Source of the DNA: Streptomyces sp. CB02923
GTDB taxonomy: Bacteria; Actinomycetota; Actinomycetes; Streptomycetales; Streptomycetaceae
Direction: 5' to 3'
Length of the DNA: 64,000 bases
NCBI RefSeq assembly: GCF_001905005.1
Contig: NZ_LWKZ01000025.1
Span: forward strand, 682,001 to 746,000
A program made the translations under genes and the position numbers. The notes beneath the pieces were generated by a model, which was not told the origin of the DNA, did no database searches, and was given only the letters and a program-made list of their open reading frames with translations. Below, in pieces: positions 50,151-58,226 of the stretch; position 1 is the stretch's first letter, and each line of letters opens with the position of its first letter.

Positions 50151-51509
50151 GTGACCACGACGCAACCCGACCCGGCAGCCGGTGCGGTAGTGAAGGCCGC
50201 CGACCGCGCGCACGTCTTCCACTCCTGGTCCGCGCAGGGCGTGATCGACCCGCTGGCGGTCGCCGGTGCCGAAGGCTCGTACTTCTGGGATTACGACGGC
50301 AACCGCTACCTCGACTTCTCCTCCCAGTTGGTCAACACCAACATCGGCCACCAGCACCCGAAGGTCGTCGCCGCGATCCAGGAGCAGGCCGGCAAGCTGT
50401 GCACCCTCGCGCCGGGCTTCGCCGTGGACGTCCGCTCGGAGGCCGCCCGCCTGGTCGCCGAGCGCACCCCCGGCGACCTCGACAAGATCTTCTTCACCAA
50501 TGGCGGCGCGGAGGCCGTGGAGAACGCCGTCCGCATGGCCCGGCTGCACACCGGCCGGACCAAGGTGCTGTCCACCTACCGCTCGTACCACGGCGCCACG
50601 TCCGCCGCGATCAACCTGACCGGCGACCCGCGCCGCTGGCCCTCCGACACCGCCTCGGCCGGGGTCGTGCACTTCTGGGGCCCGTTCCTGTACCGCTCGC
50701 CCTTCCACGCGGAGAGCGAGGCCCAGGAGTGCGAGCGCGCGCTCGCGCACCTGGAGGACACGATCGCCTTCGAGGGGCCGCAGTCGGTCGCCGCGGTCAT
50801 CCTGGAGACCGTCCCGGGCACCGCCGGGATCATGGTCCCCCCGCCCGGCTACCTGGCCGGCGTCCGCGAGATCTGCGACCGGTACGGCATCGTCTTCATC
50901 CTGGACGAGGTCATGGCGGGCTTCGGACGTACGGGCCGCTGGTTCGCCGCCGACCACTTCGGTGTCACGCCGGACCTGCTGACCTTCGCCAAGGGCGTCA
51001 ACTCCGGGTACGTACCGCTGGGCGGCGTCGCGATCTCCGCCGAGATCGCCGCCACCTTCGACCAGCGCCCCTACCCGGGCGGCCTGACCTACTCCGGCCA
51101 CCCGCTGGCCTGCGCCTCCGCCGTTGCCACGATCAACGCGATGGCCGAGGAGAAGATCGTGGAGAACGCCGCGGCGATCGGCGAGAAGGTCATCGGGCCC
51201 GGACTGCGCGCCATCGCGGAGCGGCACCCGTCGGTCGGCGAGGTGCGCGGCACGGGGGTCTTCTGGGCGCTGGAGCTGGTCCGGGACAAGGAGACGCGGG
51301 AGCCGCTCGTGCCGTACAACGCGTCGGGCGCGGCCAACGCCCCGATGGCCGAGTTCGCGGCGGCCTGCAAGCGCGGTGGCCTGTGGCCCTTCGTGAACAT
51401 GAACCGTACCCACGTCGTACCGCCCTGCACCGTCACGGAGGCCGAGGCGAAGGAGGGCCTGGCCGCCCTGGACATGGCACTGTCGGCGGCGGACGCGCAC
51501 ACCGGCTGA
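50151..51509 (+). CDS. Class III PLP-dependent aminotransferase
   Basis: 452 residues from GTG 50151, spaced nine bases from GAGG; GTG 50145 is an alternative. It is a fold type I omega-aminotransferase: FWDYDGNRYLDFSSQLVNTN, FFTNGGAEAVENAVRMAR (PLP phosphate), YRSYHGATSAAINLTG, FILDEVMAGFGRTGRWFA (cofactor Asp) and LLTFAKGVNSGYVPLGGV with the Schiff-base lysine. It probably transfers the amino group of a beta- or omega-amino acid (beta-alanine, taurine or similar) to pyruvate. The adjacent GntR regulator gene suggests inducible catabolism. No partner dehydrogenase or hydantoinase is present. Confidence 0.92.
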   Translation: MTTTQPDPAAGAVVKAADRAHVFHSWSAQGVIDPLAVAGAEGSYFWDYDGNRYLDFSSQLVNTNIGHQHPKVVAAIQEQAGKLCTLAPGFAVDVRSEAARLVAERTPGDLDKIFFTNGGAEAVENAVRMARLHTGRTKVLSTYRSYHGATSAAINLTGDPRRWPSDTASAGVVHFWGPFLYRSPFHAESEAQECERALAHLEDTIAFEGPQSVAAVILETVPGTAGIMVPPPGYLAGVREICDRYGIVFILDEVMAGFGRTGRWFAADHFGVTPDLLTFAKGVNSGYVPLGGVAISAEIAATFDQRPYPGGLTYSGHPLACASAVATINAMAEEKIVENAAAIGEKVIGPGLRAIAERHPSVGEVRGTGVFWALELVRDKETREPLVPYNASGAANAPMAEFAAACKRGGLWPFVNMNRTHVVPPCTVTEAEAKEGLAALDMALSAADAHTG

Positions 51510-51785
51510 GCCGGGACGCGGCGGCCGGGGGCGGTGCCCGGGGGCAGTGGGGCCCCCCCGTGGGGCCGGTGGCGTACGGCCCAGGGGCGGGTGCGGACGT
51601 CTCCGGGACCGGACGCGGGCGGCCCTCCGCGGCCCCGGCCGCCCCCGGCCGCTCCCGCGCCACCGTCGCCCCGCCCGTCCCCCTCGCTTATCGTGAGGGC
51701 GACGGCCGCTCTCCTTGCGCGGTCTACGGACCATGCGGTCGCGCGGGCCCCCGGGCCCACGGGGCCGCCGAAGGAGACGGACACG

Positions 51786-52463
51786 ATGCCCGCCGGCCCA
51801 GGCAGCGGAGTCATACGGCGCAACACCCTGCGCCAGCAGATCGCCGACGCGCTGCGCGACGAGGTGCTGGCCGGACGGCTGCCCTGCGGAGACCAGTTCA
51901 CGGTCAAGGAGATCGCCGAGCAGTACGGGGTCTCCGCGACGCCGGTGCGCGAGGCGCTGCTCGACCTGTGCGCCCAGGGCCTCCTGGACGTCGAGCAGCA
52001 CCGCGGCTTCCGGGTGCACGCCTTCACGGCCACCGACTACCGGGCCATGGTCGAGGCCCGCACCCTGATCGTCGAGGGCATCTTCCGCACGCGTGCCGAC
52101 CGGGCGCTGAGTGCCGTGTCCCCCGCGGCGCTGATGTCCGTCCGGCGCCGCGCCGAGGAGGCCGAACGGGCGGCGCGGGCCGGGGACTTGGACGTGCTGA
52201 TCGGGTACGACCTGCGCTTCTGGCGTGAACTGGGCAGCCTGGTGGGCAACCCGTACATCAGCGACTTCCTGGACCGGGTGCGCGTACAGAGCTGGGTCTT
52301 CGCCGTGCCGCTGCTGCGGCGCGAGAGCGATCTGCGGGGCCGGCTGTGGCACGGCCACCGGGATCTGGTGAGCGCCGTCGTGCGGCACGACCTTCCCGAG
52401 GCGCAGCGGCTGGTGCGCGAGTACAACGACCACTCCCTCGCCCTCGTCGGCGGCCCTGCCTAG
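51786..52463 (+). CDS. GntR family regulator, FadR/FCD subfamily
   Basis: 225 residues from ATG 51786 with AAGGAGA eight bases upstream. The winged helix-turn-helix is RQQIADALRDEVLAGRLPCG and VKEIAEQYGVSATPVREALL. A helical FCD ligand domain (~95-220) follows, with RTLIVEGIFRTRAD, LRFWRELGSLVGNPYISDFL and WHGHRDLVSAV (metal-binding histidines), and REYNDHS at the end. FCD domains bind carboxylic acids, often with a metal. It probably regulates the aminotransferase gene 276 bp upstream. Confidence 0.93.
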   Translation: MPAGPGSGVIRRNTLRQQIADALRDEVLAGRLPCGDQFTVKEIAEQYGVSATPVREALLDLCAQGLLDVEQHRGFRVHAFTATDYRAMVEARTLIVEGIFRTRADRALSAVSPAALMSVRRRAEEAERAARAGDLDVLIGYDLRFWRELGSLVGNPYISDFLDRVRVQSWVFAVPLLRRESDLRGRLWHGHRDLVSAVVRHDLPEAQRLVREYNDHSLALVGGPA

Positions 52464-52515
52464 CACTACGCTGTCCCGACCAAACCCCCCACCCGACCGG
52501 AAGCGAGCCTCATCC

Positions 52516-53166
52516 GTGGCATGTGACCTGTGGCTGGTCCCCCTTGTCGATGTGCTGTGCCACAGCCCCGACAACCCCTTCTCCGAAGAGATCGCCGCCT
52601 ACGACCAGGCCCTCACGGAGGCGGGACTGCCGCCCGTCCCCGTCTTCAGCTACATGCCCGGCCTGTCCGGGGACGTCGCCCCGGTCGCGGGCTTCGACTA
52701 CGACGCGCTGCACTTCCTGCGGCGTGCGTACCTGCTGCGGATCTGCGGGCTCGAAGTGACGCCCGTGGACGAACTGGGCGGGGACTACGAGCAGTTGCTG
52801 GAGATGTTCGAGACCACGGCGCAGGAGTCGCACCTGGTCTGGCACTACGACCATGCCGGGGCGTACGTTCCGGTCGACTTCCCGCACCCGCTGGCCACCG
52901 ACGAACTGCTGGAGGGCGGCGGTCCGCTGGGCTCGGCGCACGGGCTGCTGCGCGACCTCGAACTGGTCGCGCCATCCATCGGTATCGATCCGGCCAATCC
53001 GCCGGCCGCGCCGCAAGCGCCCGCGCGGCCCACCACGCTGGAGGAACGGGTGGAGGGGCTGCCCCTCGACGACAGCCCGTTCGCGCGCGAGCGGCACGTC
53101 TGGCTGGGGCTGCACGCCGCAGCGACCCGCAGCCTGGGCCAGGGGTCGATGATCGTCTTCAGCTGA
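52516..53166 (+). CDS. Hypothetical protein, streptomycete-conserved
   Basis: 216 residues from GTG 52516. It is a soluble, acidic alpha/beta protein with no signal peptide. Recognisable stretches are DLWLVPLVDVLCHSPDNPFS, VFSYMPGLSGDVAPVAGFDY, HFLRRAYLLRICGLEVTPVD and ESHLVWHYDHAGAYVPVDFP. The histidine and acidic residues in the last stretch could bind metal, but I assign no family. A Pro/Ala-rich segment (~155-172) separates a short C-terminal helix region. It stands between the GntR gene and the convergent SLATT gene. Confidence 0.8.
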   Translation: MACDLWLVPLVDVLCHSPDNPFSEEIAAYDQALTEAGLPPVPVFSYMPGLSGDVAPVAGFDYDALHFLRRAYLLRICGLEVTPVDELGGDYEQLLEMFETTAQESHLVWHYDHAGAYVPVDFPHPLATDELLEGGGPLGSAHGLLRDLELVAPSIGIDPANPPAAPQAPARPTTLEERVEGLPLDDSPFARERHVWLGLHAAATRSLGQGSMIVFS

Positions 53167-53226
53167 CGGCGGCGGCCGGGCGCGCCGCTGCCGGCGCTCT
53201 CCGCGTGGCGCGCGCGGGCGTACGCC

Positions 53227-53967
53227 TCAGCGCGGTGACTCGGGCGGGCGCTGCCGCGGCATGTTGGGGCGGGTGCCCGGCGGGAGCGTGATCCGGCCAG
53301 GTTGCGGACCGCCGGGCTCCGGCCGCTGCCCCCACGGTGCCGTGGCCCGCGCGGCCGGTGGCAGCGGGCCCGGACGGAACTGCGCCATCCAGTCGGCGGT
53401 CTCGGCCCTGACCAGCTCCGCGATGTCCTCGTTGAACCGGCGCAGCACGCCCAGGCAGCGCTCCGCCGCCTCGCCGGCGGTGCCCTCCGTCGGGCCGAGG
53501 ACCTCGCGTACGTTCTCCGAGGCCCAGTCGAACTGGAGCGTGTCGAGGCGGCGTTGCACCGCCTGCGCGGTCGCCACGTCCCGCATCCAGCCCGCGGTCA
53601 CCCCGAAGAACCGGTCGGCGGCGACACACACCGCCGCCACCAGCAGCGCCAGATACCCCCACTGCGCGCCCCCGGGCGCCACCCCGGTCAGGTCGAGCAG
53701 CGGCATCAGGCCGCCCGTGGCCACGCCGGCCGCCGCCCCCAGGCGCAGCGCCCGCGCCCCGCGCCGTTTGCCCGCCCGGTCGTGCAGATACCAGGAGGCG
53801 GCCTGCAGGGCGCCCTCCTCGACCCAGTGGTACAGCTCGTCGAGGCGCTCAGCCGGCTCGCCCCAGTCCCCCAGCGGAAAGGGGCGGCCCCCCAGATCGC
53901 CGCGGCCACCCCCCGGCCCGCGCTCCTCCCGAGGGAGCCCCTCGGGCTGCATCTCCGGCTGACTCAC
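53227..53967 (-). CDS. SLATT-domain (2TM effector-type) protein
   Basis: 246 residues from GTG 53967 with GGGAG upstream. The centre (~40-150) matches the SLATT arrangement: an amphipathic helix (RLDELYHWVEEGALQAASWY), a basic turn (RAGKRRGARALR), a hairpin of two membrane helices (~AAAGVATGGLMPLLDLTG and YLALLVAAVCVAADRFF), then FGVTAGWMRDVATAQAVQ and a long cytosolic helix. SLATT domains occur as predicted pore-forming effectors with SMODS or SLOG sensors. Here no nucleotide cyclase gene is adjacent, so defence function is speculative. Both termini are Pro/Gly-rich. Confidence 0.75.
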   Translation of the reverse strand: MSQPEMQPEGLPREERGPGGGRGDLGGRPFPLGDWGEPAERLDELYHWVEEGALQAASWYLHDRAGKRRGARALRLGAAAGVATGGLMPLLDLTGVAPGGAQWGYLALLVAAVCVAADRFFGVTAGWMRDVATAQAVQRRLDTLQFDWASENVREVLGPTEGTAGEAAERCLGVLRRFNEDIAELVRAETADWMAQFRPGPLPPAARATAPWGQRPEPGGPQPGRITLPPGTRPNMPRQRPPESPR

Positions 53968-54281
53968 CCGTGCACTCCCTCATGCAGATACGTGCGGTGC
54001 GCGCGGTACGTACGAGACGGCCGGTGCGCACCCACCTTCCTACCGCCGAACGGTGGGCCTCGCCCCCAAGATCGCTTTATTTCCGCCCGGAAGTGGTGCG
54101 GAATCAGGTATAGGACCCTGCCCGCTCTCACTCGAAAGAGTGGCCACTGCCCTTCGTTGTACGGTTTCCCCGCCTTACGCCCGACTCGTCCCCGCGTCCC
54201 GCCCGGCCGCCGGGGGCCCCGCGGAGGGCCCCGCGGAGGGCGCCGCCCCGCGCCCGCGCCGGTGGCGACTAGGCTGCTCAC
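53968..54281. other. Divergent promoter region, SLATT gene and purD
   Basis: 314 bp without a supported gene. An 11-bp direct duplication (GGAGGGCCCCG type, around 54223-54243) is visible near the right end. The purD -10 candidate lies at its right edge. Confidence 0.5.
54270..54275 (+). promoter_or_regulatory. Candidate -10 box, leaderless purD
   Basis: TAGGCT ends six bases before the GTG of purD, and no Shine-Dalgarno is present. Confidence 0.5.
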
Positions 54282-55541
54282 GTGAAGGTCCTCGTCATCG
54301 GCGGCGGCGCCCGCGAACACGCCCTGTGCCGCTCACTGTCCCTCGATTCCGACGTCACCGCGCTGCACTGCGCCCCCGGCAACGCCGGCATCGCCGAGGT
54401 GGCCGAGCTGCACACCGTCGATGCCGTCGACGGCGCGGCCGTGGCGGACCTGGCGCAGCGCCTGGAAGCGGAGCTGGTGATCGTCGGCCCCGAAGCGCCG
54501 CTGGTCGCCGGTGTCGCCGACGCCGTCCGCGCGCGCGGCATCCCGGTCTTCGGCCCGTCCGCGCAGGCCGCCGAGCTGGAGGGCTCCAAGGCGTTCGCCA
54601 AGGACGTGATGGCCGCCGCCGGGGTGCCCACCGCCCGCAGCTACCTGTGCACCACCCCCGCCGAGATCGACGCGGCGCTGGACGCGTTCGGCGCCCCGTA
54701 CGTGGTCAAGGACGACGGCCTCGCGGCCGGCAAGGGCGTCGTGGTCACCGAGGACGTCGAGGCGGCCCGCGCCCACGCGCTGGCGTGCGACCGGGTGGTC
54801 ATCGAGGAGTTCCTGGACGGCCCCGAGGTCTCCCTGTTCGCCGTCACCGACGGCGAGACCGTCGTACCGCTCCAGCCCGCCCAGGACTTCAAGCGCGCCC
54901 ACGACGCCGACGAGGGCCCGAACACCGGCGGCATGGGCGCCTACAGCCCGCTGCCCTGGGCCGACCCCAAGCTGGTCGACGAGGTGCTCCAGACCGTCCT
55001 CCAGCCCACCGTCGACGAGCTGCGCCGCCGCGGCACGCCCTTCTCCGGGCTGCTGTACGCGGGCCTGGCGATCACCTCGCGCGGCGTGCGCGTCATCGAG
55101 TTCAACGCGCGCTTCGGCGACCCGGAGACCCAGGTCGTGCTGGCCCGGCTCCGTACCCCGCTGTCCGCGCTGCTGGGCGCCGCCGCGACCGGCACGCTCG
55201 CCGCGCTGCCGCCGCTGCGCTGGAGCGACGACGCCGCGGTGACGGTCGTGGTGGCCTCGCACAACTATCCGGGTACGCCGCGCACCGGCGACCCGATCGG
55301 CGGGCTGGCGGAGGTCGCGGAGCAGGACGCGCCCGGCGCGTACGTCCTGCACGCCGGTACGAAGAAGGACGCCGCCACCGGCGAGGTCGTCAGCGCGGGC
55401 GGCCGGGTGCTGTCCGTGACGGCCACCGGAACCGACCTGGCCGCGGCCCGGGAGCGCGCCTACCGGGCGCTCGGCCGGATCACGCTGGACGGTTCGCACC
55501 ACCGTACGGACATCGCGGCGCGGGCGGCGGGGGAGAGCTGA
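54282..55541 (+). CDS. purD: Phosphoribosylamine-glycine ligase (GAR synthetase)
   Basis: 419 residues from GTG 54282, the usual length for the monofunctional enzyme. It ligates glycine to phosphoribosylamine using ATP, the second step of purine synthesis. An N domain with VLVIGGGAREHALC is followed by the ATP-grasp core: FAKDVMAAAGVPTARSY, VVKDDGLAAGKGVVV, FLDGPEVSLFAVTDG, GPNTGGMGAYSPLPW and IEFNARFGDPETQVVLARL with Mg-binding Glu/Asn. It appears to be transcribed from its own leaderless promoter rather than in a pur operon. purC lies 7 kb downstream in the same direction. Confidence 0.98.
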   Translation: MKVLVIGGGAREHALCRSLSLDSDVTALHCAPGNAGIAEVAELHTVDAVDGAAVADLAQRLEAELVIVGPEAPLVAGVADAVRARGIPVFGPSAQAAELEGSKAFAKDVMAAAGVPTARSYLCTTPAEIDAALDAFGAPYVVKDDGLAAGKGVVVTEDVEAARAHALACDRVVIEEFLDGPEVSLFAVTDGETVVPLQPAQDFKRAHDADEGPNTGGMGAYSPLPWADPKLVDEVLQTVLQPTVDELRRRGTPFSGLLYAGLAITSRGVRVIEFNARFGDPETQVVLARLRTPLSALLGAAATGTLAALPPLRWSDDAAVTVVVASHNYPGTPRTGDPIGGLAEVAEQDAPGAYVLHAGTKKDAATGEVVSAGGRVLSVTATGTDLAAARERAYRALGRITLDGSHHRTDIAARAAGES

Positions 55542-55966
55542 GGCGCCCGTCCGCCCCCGGGCCGCCGTGGTCCTGCCGCCGAACTGCCCCGGGCCCGCTC
55601 CGGGGCGGTTTCCGGTCCGGTCCTCGCCGGACCCTGCTCCCGGCGGGTTCGGACGTTTTTGGCCGGGATAAGGCTCCCGGCTTTACCCAAAGCCATTCCA
55701 TCGAGTGACCGCACCGCTATCCGGCTGACGGGGAGGGAAGCCCCAACTAGGGTTCCCCGCAAGCGTCGTGCGACGCCCGTGCCGCCCGGCGGCACGGCTG
55801 CCGCGGCGGCGTCCGGCAAGTGGCTCACCGGCATTGCGGTGTCGGTGGCCGGTGCCACAGTGGTGGGGAGCGGGCATCGCCGCCGGAAGCCGTCCGCGGC
55901 CCGGCACCGTTGCCCCGCTCTCGTCGTCCCGTGTTCTCTTTGTCCCGTTGATCAGGGCAGCAGGGG
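55542..55966. other. Intergenic region after purD
   Basis: 425 bp without a supported gene. A weak hairpin GCCCCGG (55586-55592) with CCGGGGC (55600-55606) may terminate purD. The promoter of the next gene must lie near the right end. Confidence 0.45.
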
Positions 55967-57937
55967 GTGTACAGGCTCGTGGCAGGTCCGGAAGCAGGAG
56001 CAGAGGCGGCGCGCGCCCGCGCGCTCGCGGTGCTGCGGATCCGCGGCGCGGCGCTGGGCGTGGCCCTGGTGCCCGCGGCGGTGGCCGTGGTGCTGCTCGT
56101 CGGCGGTCTCACCGGCCGTATCGGCCGTGCCGACCCGGTGACGAGTTCCAGCGGCTGGGACGTGGCGCGCTGGGCCGTGACGGGGCTCGCGCTGGTGGTG
56201 CTGCTGCTGGCGGCGCTGGTCACGGCCGTCATCGTCCGGGCCCGGCCCGCGCTGAGCCCGTCGGTGCCCATAGCCGAGGCGTCGGCGCCCGACCTCTACC
56301 GCCTCGTACGGGACCTGGCCGACCGCCTGGAAGTGCCCGCGCCGTCCGCGATAGCCCTGACGCCCGACTGCGACAGCTGGCTGGAGGACCGTACGCACCG
56401 CGCGCACGCCCCGCCGCGCGGCCGGGCGGCGGGCGGCGGGGGAGCGGATACGGGAGCGCGCGCCGGGGCGCGCGCCGCGCAGGCGCCGGTCCTGGTGATC
56501 GGTTCGCCGTTCATGTGGTGGATGCGGGTCGCCGAGCTGCGGGCGCTGCTGGCGCCCGTCGTCGCCGGCACCGGCCCCTCCGCCAACCCCGACATAGCCG
56601 CGGCCCGCCGCTTCGTACGGGGGCTGGACGCCGCGGTGGCGGTCTCCGCACGCGCCAAGAGCCCCTTGGCCGCACCGGCGCCGGCGTTCGTCGGCTGGGT
56701 GGCGCGCCTGCTGCTGCGGGCCTGCCGTGAGCACGCGCTGGAGATGGAGCGGTGCGTTGCCGCCGCCGCGTCCGAGCGCGCCCAGAGCGTCGACTACGGC
56801 CTGCGGATCGTCGCCCAGGAGCAGGTCGGCCTGGCGTACGCGGGCTGGGACCGGCTGCTGACCCGGGTCGCGCTGCCCGCCTGGCGGATGGGCCGCTGGC
56901 CCTCCCGGCTGGACGCCGGGGTGGTCTCCGCGCTCACCGAACTGTCCCGCCGCGACCGTCTGGCCGAAGGTTTCACCTCCCGTCTGGGCGAGCGCCCGGC
57001 GTGCGACCTCCTGGAGGAGCCCGGCGCCGTGGACCGCGCCGCCTCCCTCCTCGCCGCCCGCCTGTTCCACGGCGGCCCGGCCGAGCCGGGGCCCGACTGG
57101 TCCCCGGTCGGCTGGCAGCAGTATCCGGAAGAGGTCGTGGACCGCAAGTGGCGCCAGGAGGCGGCCCGTCTGCACCGTGTGCTGGACGCGCTCCCGCCGG
57201 CGCCGGTTCCGGGCGGCGCCACCCAGCCGCCGCGCCCCCCGGCGGCGCCGGAGCGGGCCTCCCGCTCCGAGTGCCGCATACCCCGCCCGATGCCGCAGCC
57301 CTCGATGCCGCAGCCCCCGGCGGCGGAGTTCCCGGTGGCGGGGTCCCCGGCGGTGGAGTCCCCAGGGGTGGAGTCCCCGGCGGCGGAGCCCTCGTCGGCG
57401 GAGCCCCCGGAGCCGGGTCCGGAGTCGGGGCCGCAGCCGTCCGCCCGGTCCGCCGATCCCGGCCCGGAGAGCTCCGGGCCGACGCTGATCAGGGTCATCG
57501 AGCAGTTGATGGCCGACGAGGGCGCGGGCGACCTCGTCGCCGCCCGGCTCGGCGCCGAGCTGGCGCGCGAGGAGCGCGCGGAGGCGGAGCGCCAGGCGGC
57601 CCGCACGCCGGTGGCCGACGGCCCCGACGCGGGCGTGTCCTGGGGCGACGGTCTCGCCGACGGCCTCCCGCTGTTCCCGATGCAGCCCCCGCGCACGGGC
57701 CGCGAGCTGCTCGCCGACCACGTGACCGCGATGGTGTGCTGCGCCGCCGTGGACACCGCCGGCGCCGCCCCCGGTCTGGACTGGCTCGACGGGCCGGTCC
57801 TGCTGGTCGACGGCGCGCGCCGGTCGGATCTGGGCCACCCCGTGCTCCGGCTCGTCGACGACGGCGACGCCGGGCCGCTGGGCGACTGGCTGGGCCAGGT
57901 CGGGGTGCGGCCCGAGAAGCCGGTCCGGCTCGTGTGA
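55967..57937 (+). CDS. Membrane protein resembling M48 peptidase without the zinc motif
   Basis: 656 residues from GTG 55967; GTG 55979 is an alternative. Two membrane helices lie near the N-terminus (~35-55 and ~75-95). The layout then follows M48/HtpX peptidases: DLYRLVRDLADRLEVPAPSA, LVIGSPFMWWMRVAELRALLA, and RRFVRGLDAAV. The position of HExxH, normally right after ELRALLA, reads PVVAGTG, so the zinc site is lost. A ~110-residue Pro/Glu/Ser repeat linker (57200-57480) splits off a C-terminal ~150-residue domain. It is probably a catalytically dead scaffold. It lies 425 bp after purD. The function is unknown. Confidence 0.75.
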   Translation: MYRLVAGPEAGAEAARARALAVLRIRGAALGVALVPAAVAVVLLVGGLTGRIGRADPVTSSSGWDVARWAVTGLALVVLLLAALVTAVIVRARPALSPSVPIAEASAPDLYRLVRDLADRLEVPAPSAIALTPDCDSWLEDRTHRAHAPPRGRAAGGGGADTGARAGARAAQAPVLVIGSPFMWWMRVAELRALLAPVVAGTGPSANPDIAAARRFVRGLDAAVAVSARAKSPLAAPAPAFVGWVARLLLRACREHALEMERCVAAAASERAQSVDYGLRIVAQEQVGLAYAGWDRLLTRVALPAWRMGRWPSRLDAGVVSALTELSRRDRLAEGFTSRLGERPACDLLEEPGAVDRAASLLAARLFHGGPAEPGPDWSPVGWQQYPEEVVDRKWRQEAARLHRVLDALPPAPVPGGATQPPRPPAAPERASRSECRIPRPMPQPSMPQPPAAEFPVAGSPAVESPGVESPAAEPSSAEPPEPGPESGPQPSARSADPGPESSGPTLIRVIEQLMADEGAGDLVAARLGAELAREERAEAERQAARTPVADGPDAGVSWGDGLADGLPLFPMQPPRTGRELLADHVTAMVCCAAVDTAGAAPGLDWLDGPVLLVDGARRSDLGHPVLRLVDDGDAGPLGDWLGQVGVRPEKPVRLV

Positions 57938-58226
57938 GGGGCGCCAAGGGCGCGAGGGGAGCGTACGGGGGCGCATTCGGGGGCATGAAGGAGCCGAGTG
58001 CGCCTGTTGTCGGGCCCCACTCCGCATCACCCGTACGACCGGGCTGAATGTTCCCCTCCAGTTCGTCGTTCATGGCCTGAACCCTCGCGAATTCACGACG
58101 AAGGGTGACGGGGCAAGTGCGTAATGTGATGTGCTGGGGGTGGCCCCAGTCGTTCAATCGAGCACGACATCTGAGTGCCGCGGCGGCCTGCTCAGTCGGC
58201 GGGGGGACGCAGGGAGGGGAGTACGA

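Noticed and set aside
53227..55541. SLATT gene plus purD as a defence island
   Set aside because: No nucleotidyltransferase, SLOG, nuclease or phage gene is nearby and purD is a housekeeping gene, so only the single protein is noted.
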